A stretch of DNA of 64,000 nt from Kitasatospora mediocidica KCTC 9733 (GTDB taxonomy: Bacteria; Actinomycetota; Actinomycetes; Streptomycetales; Streptomycetaceae). The notes beneath the pieces are model-generated. The model was not told where the DNA came from. It made no database searches and saw only the letters and a list, made by a program, of their open reading frames with translations. Positions 1 through 8,200 of this stretch are shown here, piece after piece. Both the position numbers and the translations under genes were made by a program. Numbering within the stretch: the stretch's first letter is position 1; each line of letters starts with the position of its first letter. The DNA lies in NCBI RefSeq assembly GCF_000744225.1, contig NZ_JQLN01000007.1, forward strand, positions 1,240,001 through 1,304,000, in the 5' to 3' direction.

Positions 1-917
1 CCCTGCTTGCCCAGCGGGTCCTGGTCGACCGCGATGACGTCGCGGTTGGTGTAGATCGCCATGGTCTGTGCGGACGCGGCGCGCAGGTCGGCGCCGGAGA
101 TCAGCGGCGCGGCCATCGTGGCCCAGAGCGAGAACTCGGACCGGTCCTCGGCCGGGGTCATGCCGTTGCCGACCTCCAGCATGTCCGGGTCGTTCCAGGC
201 GCCCGGGCCGGCACCGGCGGCCAGCGCGACGTTGGTGTGGAAGTTACCCAGCATCGAGCCGAAGTCGGCGCTGATGTCACCGGTGGTCCGCCACAGGTTG
301 CCGACGCCGGCCCCCCAGGACGCGACGTTCTCATTGCCCCAGTTGCAGAGCGAGTAGACGATCGAACGGCCGGTCTTCGCGAGCGCCGCGCCCATCGCCT
401 TGTAGCGCTGCTGGCTCGGGATGTTCTGGTTGTAGCAGTTGTCGTACTTGAGGTAGTCCACACCCCAGGACGCGAACGAGGCGGCGTCCGCGTCCTCGTG
501 GCCCAGGCTGCCCGGGTAGCCGGCGCAGGTCATCGTGCCCGCGCTCTCGTAGATGCCGAGCTTGAGGCCCTTGCTGTGCACGTACGCGGCGACGCCGGTG
601 ATGCCGTCCGGGAACTTGACCGGATCGGGCACAAGATTGCCGGCCGCATCGCGGGACTTGCTCATCCAGCAGTCGTCGATATTGACGTACTGGTAGCCGG
701 CCTGCTGCATGCCGCTGGCCACCAGCTTGTCGGCGATCTGCTCGACCAGCTTCTCGCTGACGTCGCAGCCGAAGGTGTTCCAGTCGTTCCAGCCCATCGG
801 GGGCGTCTTCGCCAGTCCGTTGTCCACTGCGGCCGCCGGTGTCGCCGTCGCCGTGACGACGGTCAGCGGCACCGCCGTCATCGCGGCGGCGAGCAGCGCG
901 GCCCACGCCTTCTTCAT
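1..917 (-). CDS. Alpha-galactosidase, GH27 family (secreted; 3' end lies outside the window)
   Basis: This is the N-terminal 305 residues of a secreted glycoside hydrolase family 27 enzyme, which removes terminal alpha-galactose from oligosaccharides or plant polysaccharides. The start is the ATG at 915-917, preceded by GGAG. A signal peptide (KK, then a hydrophobic stretch ending ATPAAA) spans about residues 1-29. The mature protein opens with the family hallmark KTPPMGWNDWNTFGCD. The conserved YVNIDDCW follows, and YLKYDNCYNQN contains the nucleophile Asp by family knowledge. PGAWNDPDMLEVGN and DRSEFSLWATMAAPLI are also classic GH27 signatures. The frame is open to base 1, so the C-terminal part (often a Greek-key domain plus carbohydrate-binding modules) is unseen. 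Seen: motifs. Inferred: galactoside scavenging. Confidence 0.95.
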   Translation of the reverse strand, partial: MKKAWAALLAAAMTAVPLTVVTATATPAAAVDNGLAKTPPMGWNDWNTFGCDVSEKLVEQIADKLVASGMQQAGYQYVNIDDCWMSKSRDAAGNLVPDPVKFPDGITGVAAYVHSKGLKLGIYESAGTMTCAGYPGSLGHEDADAASFASWGVDYLKYDNCYNQNIPSQQRYKAMGAALAKTGRSIVYSLCNWGNENVASWGAGVGNLWRTTGDISADFGSMLGNFHTNVALAAGAGPGAWNDPDMLEVGNGMTPAEDRSEFSLWATMAAPLISGADLRAASAQTMAIYTNRDVIAVDQDPLGKQ

Positions 918-1182
918 GCCATCTCCTGGGTGGTGAGAGGTGCTGGGGAGGGAGGGTGCTCGTGCGTGGTGCGTCCGCCATGCGCATGGCGGACCCAGGG
1001 AATCAAAACTCCACATCATCGGTCAATAACTCACACCAAACTGAAGCCATGGACGCGGAAAGTCGGCAGAATCACCCAAACTTCAACAGTCGAACCTGGC
1101 ACCGATCACCGCCCAACCGATGGGTAGCATGACGAACTCCTGTGTGAGCACAGGCGCGACGAACACAACGGGGGTGGGGACC
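918..1182. other. Divergent intergenic region, GH27 gene / lytic transglycosylase gene
   Basis: This 265-bp stretch separates two divergent genes and must hold both promoters. The part around 1008-1080 is relatively AT-rich. I see no clear operator or RNA gene in it. Confidence 0.4.
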
Positions 1183-2223
1183 ATGGGCATCGGCATGGGC
1201 ACGGGCATGGGCAGGCGCCAGAAGGCCGCGGCAGGACTCGCGGCGGTGGCGGTGGCCGGCGCGTTCGGCGCCTACGGGGTCTCGGAGCTGGGGGCGAAAC
1301 ACACCACAGCCGACGTACGGACCGTCACGGTCGCCGACCCGCCCGCCGGGCAGGTCCCGTCCCCGACCGGCCCGCCGAGCGACTCCGCGCTCCCGTCGCC
1401 GAGCGCGAGCGCGAGCCCGTCCGCGAGCGCCTCGGCCAGTGCCTCGCGCAGCGCCTCGCCCAGTGCCTCGGCGAGCCGTTCGACCTCGCGCGGTTCGTCC
1501 GCGACCGCCTCCACGCAGCCCGGCGGCACGACTCCGAAGACCCAGGCCGCCGCCTCCGCCGCGCCCGCGCCGACCGCCAAGCCCGGCCCGGTCGCACCGC
1601 CGCCTCCGCCCGTCACCGCCCCGCAGACCCCGCCGGCCCAGGGCGGCTGCAAGAGCTTCACCGGTACCAACCAGCCGCAGAGCGACGTCGGCGCCGCCCT
1701 CACCGCCGCCGCGGGAAAGTCCAGGACGCTGACGCTGGGCAGCGGCGGCACCGACAAGCTCCCGCCGCTGCCGGTCAACCTGGTCAAGGCGATCGCCTGG
1801 CAGGAGAGCGGCTGGCAGTCGGCCATCCTGGCCTGCGACGGCGGCATCGGCACGATGCAGATCATGCCCGCCACCGCGACCTGGATGAACGGCAAGTTCG
1901 GTACGAAGAACGACGTCCAGACGCTGGCCGGCAACACCGACCTCGGCGCCGAGCTGCTGGACGAACTGGTCGCCTACTACGGCGACTCGGACTTCGGCGG
2001 CAAGTACGACCTGTCGCCGGACCCGGTCACCGGCAAGAGCCCGCTGCTCGACGTGGTCGTCGCGGCCTACAACGCGGGCGCCGGCAACGTCCACTACAAC
2101 ACCGTCAGCAGCACCGACCCGGCCAGCGGCCTGGTCACCGCCACCGGCACCGAGGTGATCCCCAACCCGGGTTATGTGAAGAGCGTCGAGGCGCTGATGA
2201 CCAACTGCAGCTGTCTGGGCTGA
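1183..2223 (+). CDS. Secreted lytic transglycosylase (SLT / goose-lysozyme-like fold)
   Basis: A predicted exported peptidoglycan hydrolase of 346 residues. I take the ATG at 1183 because a GGGGTGGGGA purine run lies just upstream; an in-frame GTG-type start at 1120 would add 21 unusual residues. A membrane or signal segment (AAAGLAAVAVAGAFGAYG) is at about residues 13-30. It is followed by a roughly 100-residue linker rich in Ser, Ala and Pro, then the catalytic domain. KAIAWQESGW places the catalytic Glu at about residue 208, and the family motifs GTMQIMP and VVAAYNAGAGNVHYN follow. Such enzymes cleave the MurNAc-GlcNAc bond without water. The protein ends MTNCSCLG. It stands alone, convergent with the DUF2079 gene. 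Confidence 0.9.
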   Translation: MGIGMGTGMGRRQKAAAGLAAVAVAGAFGAYGVSELGAKHTTADVRTVTVADPPAGQVPSPTGPPSDSALPSPSASASPSASASASASRSASPSASASRSTSRGSSATASTQPGGTTPKTQAAASAAPAPTAKPGPVAPPPPPVTAPQTPPAQGGCKSFTGTNQPQSDVGAALTAAAGKSRTLTLGSGGTDKLPPLPVNLVKAIAWQESGWQSAILACDGGIGTMQIMPATATWMNGKFGTKNDVQTLAGNTDLGAELLDELVAYYGDSDFGGKYDLSPDPVTGKSPLLDVVVAAYNAGAGNVHYNTVSSTDPASGLVTATGTEVIPNPGYVKSVEALMTNCSCLG

Positions 2224-2230
2224 CCCCCGC

Positions 2231-2274
2231 GTGGTGCCGCGCCGACCGCCTGCGGGCAGCCTGCCCGGCACCAC
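2231..2274 (+). terminator. Hairpin between convergent genes
   Basis: GTGGTGCC (2231-2238) pairs with GGCACCAC (2267-2274), and an inner GGGCAG/CTGCCC adds pairing. It lies 8 nt after the transglycosylase stop and probably terminates both converging transcripts. Confidence 0.6.
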
Positions 2275-2315
2275 GTGGGAGCCGTCGTCACGGCACCACG
2301 TCGGAGCCGTCGTCG
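2266..2315. repeat. Two-copy 25-bp tandem repeat
   Basis: A 25-bp unit beginning CGGCACCACGT occurs at 2266-2290 and again at 2291-2315 with two mismatches. The first copy supplies the right arm of the terminator hairpin, so the repeat probably arose by local duplication. Confidence 0.75.
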
Positions 2316-2326
2316 CCGACGCCGGG

Positions 2327-3787
2327 TCAGGGCAGCCGGCGCAGCACGACGACGCCGTCCTGGTCGAAGACCGCGCCGTACCGCGCGCCCGGGTGCAGCG
2401 CCGTCGCGTACCCGGGCATGTCGGCGGGCGCGTCGCCCCAGCCGTCCCGGTCCACCAGGAGGTAGTCCGGCGCCGCCGGCTTGCAGCCGCCGAGCCAGTA
2501 CGTGTCGTCGCGCGCGGCCAGCGCCGCCAGCGGCCCCATCGAGGACTCCACCCGGACGTCCGGCGGGATCTGCGCGATCGCCGCCCGCAGCGCCGCCGCG
2601 TGCGTGCCGCCGCTCCAGGCCGACGGGTCGGTCAGGCCGCCGAAGCCGACCGGCAGGCTCACCAGGCAGGCCACCGCGATGGCCGGCGCGGCCGGCACCA
2701 TCCCGTCCGCGAACGCCCGTACGCCCGGGCGCTCGGAGCGGCCCATCCGCTGCACCGCGTCCACCAGCGCGAGGAAGACGATCGGCATCAGGGTCGCGTT
2801 GTAGTGCCAGTCCGGGCCCCAGAACATCGGGTTGGACGAGCCGAACCGCCAGGCCAGCGTGGGCAGCGCCAGGACCACCAGCGGCGAGCGCAGGGCCAGG
2901 AACCCGACGATGCCGAAGATCCACCCGCTGGTCTTCCAGACCGTCAGCCGGGTGAACGGACCGATGAGCACCTGCCAGATCTTCGGATGGGTGCCGCCCG
3001 GCAGCTTGGACCAGTAGTCGAAGTGGTGCTGCGGATTGAAGTGCGGAATCAGCACCAGGACCGAGAGCGCGGTGAACGCCAGGCCGAAGACGACCAGCAC
3101 GCCCCCGGTGAACCACCGCCGGGCCATCAGAACCAGCACGACGCCGACCGCCGCGACCGTCAGCCCCATGTCCTCCTTGACCAGCACCAGCGGCAGCGCC
3201 CACCACGCCGCGCGCTCCCAGCGCTCGAACAGCAGCTGCCGGCCGACCAGGGCCAACAGCGGCACGGCGAAAGCTATTTCGTGGAACTCCGCGTCCACCG
3301 CCCGCTGCAGGCCCCAGGACAGCCCGTACGCGACGCCGATCAGCAGCCCCCGGTTGGGCGTGAGCAGCCGGGCAGCGGTGTCCGAGACCACGCCGACCGA
3401 CCAGGCGAACAGCACGGCCTGGGCGACCAGCAGGGTCACCGCGGACGGGAAGGCCCAGAAGAACGGCGCGAGCAACGCGAGGACGGGCGACCAGTGGTCG
3501 CCGAGCGCGTTGAAACCGGGCCCCTTGATCGAGACCACCGGAGCGTGGAAGTGCGCGTAGCCCTTCACCGCCTCGGTGAAGATGCCCAAGTCCCAGGACG
3601 GCGAGCCGAAGCGCTGGTAGCGCAGGACCGCCAGGACGGTGTAGCCGAGCAGGAAGAACGCCGCGAGTGCGACGTGCGGCAGGACGTCGTCCAGCCGCCC
3701 GGCTCCGGCGGCGCGGGCCACCCGGGCCGCCCGGCCCCAGCTGGGCACCCGCCTGGCCGGAACCGCGGTCCCCAGGGTCTCGGCCAT
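2327..3787 (-). CDS. DUF2079 polytopic membrane protein
   Basis: A 486-residue integral membrane protein. The ATG at 3785-3787 has a GAGAGAGG ribosome-binding site. After a cationic N-terminus there are about 10-12 hydrophobic segments. The opening YTVLAVLRYQRFGSPSWDLGIFTEAVKGYAH is the DUF2079 signature: the R-x-x-x-x-x-x-x-x-D-L-G-I-F pattern resembles the first periplasmic loop of GT-C glycosyltransferases, including an acidic D in WDLGIF. FHEIAFAVPLLAL and NPMFWGPDWHYNATLMPIVF also fit the family. Function is unknown; a lipid-linked sugar transferase or related envelope role is an inference from GT-C likeness. It is transcribed away from hemC. Confidence 0.85.
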   Translation of the reverse strand: MAETLGTAVPARRVPSWGRAARVARAAGAGRLDDVLPHVALAAFFLLGYTVLAVLRYQRFGSPSWDLGIFTEAVKGYAHFHAPVVSIKGPGFNALGDHWSPVLALLAPFFWAFPSAVTLLVAQAVLFAWSVGVVSDTAARLLTPNRGLLIGVAYGLSWGLQRAVDAEFHEIAFAVPLLALVGRQLLFERWERAAWWALPLVLVKEDMGLTVAAVGVVLVLMARRWFTGGVLVVFGLAFTALSVLVLIPHFNPQHHFDYWSKLPGGTHPKIWQVLIGPFTRLTVWKTSGWIFGIVGFLALRSPLVVLALPTLAWRFGSSNPMFWGPDWHYNATLMPIVFLALVDAVQRMGRSERPGVRAFADGMVPAAPAIAVACLVSLPVGFGGLTDPSAWSGGTHAAALRAAIAQIPPDVRVESSMGPLAALAARDDTYWLGGCKPAAPDYLLVDRDGWGDAPADMPGYATALHPGARYGAVFDQDGVVVLRRLP

Positions 3788-3897
3788 CCGAACCTCTCTC
3801 GACTACTCGATTTCTCGTGCGACTGACGCACGCTACCGCGAGACCACATGGTGTCGGCAGTCCCACCAGTGGGGCGTGGCGCTCTATCGTGGTCGCC

Positions 3898-4851
3898 ATG
3901 CCGTCGTCGCCGCCGCCCGCCCCCATCGGTCCGATCCGGATCGTCTCCCGCTCCTCCCCCATGGCCCTGGCCCAGGTCGAGCGCGTCAGAACCGAGTTGG
4001 CCGCCCTCCACCCCGGCCTGCGCACCGAGGTGGTGCCCGTCACCACCTCCGGAGACCGCTGGACCGGCGCGCTCTCCGAGCTCGGCGGCAAGGGCGCGTT
4101 CACCAAGGAGGTGGACGCGGCACTGCTGGCCGGCGAGGCCGACCTCGCCGTGCACTGCGTCAAGGACGTCCCCGCCGACCGCCCGCTCCCGGCCGGTACG
4201 GTCTTCGCCGCCTTCCTGCGCCGCGACGACATCCGCGACGCGCTGGTGCACCCCGGCGGCCTGACCCTCGACGAGCTGCCGCCCGGCACCCGGATCGGCA
4301 CCTCGTCCGTCCGCCGGGTGGCCCAACTGGCCGTCTCACACCCTCAGCTGACCTGCGTCCCGTTCCGCGGCAACGTCAACCGCCGGCTGGAGAAGCTCGA
4401 CGCCGGCGAGGCCGACGCCCTCCTCCTCGCCGCCTCCGGACTGGCCCGGATCGGGCTCACCGAGCGGATCACCGAGATCCTCTCGGTCGAGACGATGTGC
4501 CCGCCGATCGGCGCCGGCGTCCTGGCCCTCCAGTGCCGCGAGGACGACGCCGTCACCAGCGCCGCCGTCGCGGGCCTCGGCGACGCGGGCGCCTGGCGGG
4601 AGACCACCGCCGAACGGATGTTCCTGCACGTCCTCCAGGGCCACTGCAACAGCCCGATCGCCGGCTTCGCCCGCGCCGAACGGGACGGCCGGCTCTCACT
4701 GCGCGGCCGGGTCTTCTCCCCCGACGGCAAGACCGTCCTGGACGCCCACGAATGGGCCGGCCCCCTCGACCCCGCCACCCTCGGCACCTCGGTCGCCGTC
4801 GCACTGCTCCGGCAGGGCGCGCGGGAGCTGATCGACAGCATCCCGCACTGA
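3898..4851 (+). CDS. hemC: Hydroxymethylbilane synthase (porphobilinogen deaminase), solitary copy
   Basis: Polymerises four porphobilinogen molecules to hydroxymethylbilane in heme, siroheme and corrinoid synthesis; cytosolic. The ATG at 3898 gives 317 residues, the normal family size. Seen: IRIVSRSSPMALAQ at the N-terminus; GGKGAFTKEVDAALL; HCVKDVPADRP with the catalytic Asp; GTSSVRRVAQL; FRGNVNRRLEKL; and GHCNSPIAGFA, whose Cys (about residue 250) is the attachment point of the dipyrromethane cofactor. All key residues are present, so the enzyme should be active. No other tetrapyrrole gene lies nearby, whereas streptomycetes usually carry hemC in a hemACDB-type cluster, so this may be a second paralogue. 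Confidence 0.93.
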   Translation: MPSSPPPAPIGPIRIVSRSSPMALAQVERVRTELAALHPGLRTEVVPVTTSGDRWTGALSELGGKGAFTKEVDAALLAGEADLAVHCVKDVPADRPLPAGTVFAAFLRRDDIRDALVHPGGLTLDELPPGTRIGTSSVRRVAQLAVSHPQLTCVPFRGNVNRRLEKLDAGEADALLLAASGLARIGLTERITEILSVETMCPPIGAGVLALQCREDDAVTSAAVAGLGDAGAWRETTAERMFLHVLQGHCNSPIAGFARAERDGRLSLRGRVFSPDGKTVLDAHEWAGPLDPATLGTSVAVALLRQGARELIDSIPH

Positions 4852-4984
4852 CATCCCGTCAAAATCCGTCCACGCTCCGCCCCTTGATGACCGGAAACCA
4901 CCCCCGAAGCGGTCGTGCCGCCCCCTACCATGGGAGCGGCACGATCCTCACCGGCGACGGCTACTCCAGAGGTCAGAGGTCACC

Positions 4985-5179
4985 ATGGCGAAGCGAGTCA
5001 AGATCGAGAGCAGCTGCCGCGACTGCTCCCGCTGCACCGGCTCCCCCCTCGGCAACGCCGCCCGCGCAACCGTCCGAGGCACCGTCCGCAGCACCGCCGC
5101 CCTCGCCACCCTCGGCCTCTCCGAAGCCCTCACCCGCCGCTGCCGCCTCTGCGGCCACGTCATGGGCACCCACCGGTAG
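4985..5179 (+). CDS. Small protein with two CxxC pairs
   Basis: A 64-residue basic protein starting at ATG 4985, preceded by a GAGGTC-type ribosome-binding site. It has a CRDCSRC cluster near residue 11 and CRLCG near residue 54, with an Ala/Arg/Thr-rich helix between, and ends GHVMGTHR. Four or more Cys in two CxxC knuckles suggest a single zinc (or iron) site in a treble-clef or ribbon fold; that role is inference. I do not recognise a characterised family. Codon use is typical of the host and the gene is followed by its own terminator, supporting a real gene. Confidence 0.65.
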   Translation: MAKRVKIESSCRDCSRCTGSPLGNAARATVRGTVRSTAALATLGLSEALTRRCRLCGHVMGTHR

Positions 5180-5194
5180 GACCGGACAGCGCAG

Positions 5195-5238
5195 AGGGCC
5201 CGCCTCCACCGGGCGTCAGGCCGGGGAAAGCGGGCCCT
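5195..5238. terminator. Bidirectional terminator between convergent genes
   Basis: AGGGCCCGC (5195-5203) pairs perfectly with GCGGGCCCT (5230-5238). It lies between the CxxC gene (+) and the LamG/lectin gene (-). Confidence 0.7.
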
Positions 5239-5260
5239 GCGTGTCGAGGGAACGGGCGAA

Positions 5261-8200
5261 TCAGCTACCCGGCGCGATCAGCCACCGCTGCGCGGGGCTG
5301 CCGTTGCAGTCGTAGAGCTGGAGACGGGTCCCGTTGGCCGTGCTGCCGCCGGGGTCGTCCAGGCAGCGGCCGGTGGCCGGGTTGTAGATGCTGCTGTCGG
5401 CGCGCGGGATCCACTGCTGGGCGGGACTGCCCGTGCAGGTGTTCCACTGGAGGAGGTTGCCGTTGCTGTTGACGGCGTTGGTGTTGTCGAGGCAGCCGCC
5501 CATGACGTTGAGCGTGCCGTTGGCGTTGACAGTCCAGTTCTGGGCGATCGTCCCGTTGCAGTCCGTGATCTGGATGACGGCACCCGGCACCGTGCCGGCG
5601 CCGTTGTCGTCGAGGCACTTGTTGGCCCCGATGCCCGAGATGATGCGGTTGGGGACGGGGTTGGCGGTGTTGGTGGCGTAGGGCGAGACCACGAGGTCGG
5701 CGACCGAGCCGTCGTAGTAGGAGCTGGGCTGCCCGGCCAGCTGGTAACGGCCAACCACGAGGGGACCCTTGATGCCGGAGTTGGTGGTGTGGTGGCCGTT
5801 GGCAGCCAGTGTGCCGTTGACGTAGAGGCTGGTCTGGTGGCTGTCGGCGTCGTAGCTGGCGACGAGGTGCGTCCAGACGCCGGTTTGGACTGTGCCGGAG
5901 CTGCTGATGACGTCGTCGGTCTGGTCGTAGGGCCAGCCGTTGTTGTCGGCGTTGCTGAGGGCGAACCGCCAGGTGTTGGTGTTCTTGTCGGGCCAGAGCA
6001 TGAAGCCGCTGGCGCTGATGCCGTCCTCGCTCGCCACGATCCCGCCGGCAGCGGTCGGCTTGGCCCAGACGTTGACGGTGAAGGACTTGCTGGTGTCGAG
6101 CGTGCTGCCCGTCATGTCGATCTCGCCGACGCCGTTCGAGGCCAGCTGCGCGACGTTGGTCGCGACGCCGTCGATGGCGTCAGGGAGGAAGGTGACCGCA
6201 CCGGTAACGACACCAGCGTGCTGGTTCAGGGCATCTGGAGTCGTGATGACGCCGGTGGGCCCCGTCGTTTTCCCGGTGAACGGCCAGCGGCCGACGGGGG
6301 TGCGCAGATCGGCCGGATGGGTCTGGCTCGTGGAGATGAAGCAGGTGTACGACGTCGACGCGGGGCAACCCGTGGTGCTGCCGGTCCAGATGACGAGCTG
6401 GCCGGTCGAGGTGGTCGCCCACAGGTCGGGGACGCCGTCGCCGTTGAGGTCACCGGACGAGCCGACCTGGGGGTAGTCCGTCACCTGGAGGTTGACCCCC
6501 GCGATGGTAAGACCCTTGGTGGGATCGGCCAGTTGGCTGTAGTTGGGGACACTACCGCCGGTGATCGGGTAGGCGGTCAGCTGGCCGGTTTTGCGGTTAC
6601 GGGCCCAGAGCGTCGGCTGCATCGCACCGCCGGCGCTCAGGCTGGGACCGTTGGCCGGGCCGGGGTTGATCAGGTCGTAGTTGCTCCAGTCCGCGGTGGA
6701 GACCAGATGAGCTGTGCCGTCCAGCTGGTCTGAGTTGGCGCCGGGTGCTGCGGAGTTCAGCAGCCAGAGCTGGGAGCCGTCGACCACGAGCAGCGACGTG
6801 CGCCCGATCGAAGCGGCACTGGTGCTTTCACCGCTGGGCGTGCCGAGCGCGAGGATCTGGGTGACCCCCGCCCAGGGCTGAGCTCCGGTGAACGGGCAGA
6901 CGCCCGGCAATGCCTTGCCGCTCAGGTCCGTGCAGCTCGTGGGAGCCGGTTTGACATTTCCGGAAGAAGAGAACGTGCCGTTCCCGTAGTTCTTGTACCA
7001 CCTGAGAGTACTGTCAGCGCTATTGAGCGCGACGACGTCATCCACCGTGCCCGCGTCCAGGTTGCCCCGGTGAGTGACCTGGACGGTGTTCCAGTTCTCG
7101 GTGGGCGCCGCCGTGGCATAGGCGCTGATGGCGTTCGCGGGGTCGACGCCGGCGGTGACGATCCGGAGATTGCCGACGGCGTCCGGCAGCAGGATGTCGG
7201 GTTTGCTGTCGCCGGTCACGTCGCCGTAGGCCGAGGTGCCCTTCGGGTTCCAGGGTGCGAAGAACGAGTAGGCAGCGGGTTGGCCGTAGTTGCCGGCGTT
7301 GTCCTGGGCCTGCACATAGACGATGTTCGTCCCCCAACTCGCCGAGCCCGGGGTGTAGGTGAAGCTGGGGCTGGACTGGAGGACGATGCCGGCCCCGGCG
7401 CCGTCGGAGCACTTCCAACCGGTGACGGGGGTCGGGTCCGTACTCCAGCGGTAGCAGGCCGTGCCGGAGGCGGTGCCGCCGGCGGGGGCGGGGTCGTTGC
7501 CGGTCAGCGTGAAAGTCCCCCCCACGCTGCTGCCCGCGTACACGGTGGGGTGGGGGTTGGGAGTGCCGGAGGGCGGGAACTCACTCGAGTTGACGGCGAG
7601 GGTAGGTGAGGTCTTGTCGATCCGGAAGAAGCAGGCCGCGACGTCCGGGGAGCCAAGGCCTCCGCTCGGCGGATCGGAGTCGTAGGCGTTGGCCGTCCAC
7701 GCGTACAGGTGGCCGTCGGCCAGCGAGGTGCCCGGGATGTTGACGCTGACGTTGGAGTTCTGCGAGGCGGCCCAGCCACTGTCGCCGGTCCAGGACCACC
7801 CGGCGTCGTTCCACAGGCGGAAGACGGTGTGCAGGTTCATCCCGGCGGGGGAGAAGTTGGAGGCGGTGAGGGTGACGTTCTGGTTGCCGCCGACCCAAGG
7901 GGCGTTCGTACTGCTGGTGGCGCAGTCGGAGCCTGTCGGGTGGCCGCTGCCGTCAGCGTTGGCGAAGCCCGGCTGCGGGGTGACGCGCGGCCACCAGAGG
8001 CTGGGGGCGATGTCGTAGGTGGTGACGATGTGCGGGTTGTTGCCGATGTGGTGGCGGTAGAGCGCGTTGTTCTCGTCGTCGGGTGCGATGCCGATCGTCC
8101 AGTTGCCCCACTTCTGCTGGGCGGCCGTCTGCATCTGAGAGGTGACGTCGAAGGTGATCGGCCCGGTACCGGTGACGATGCTGGAACCGATCTTGCTGCA

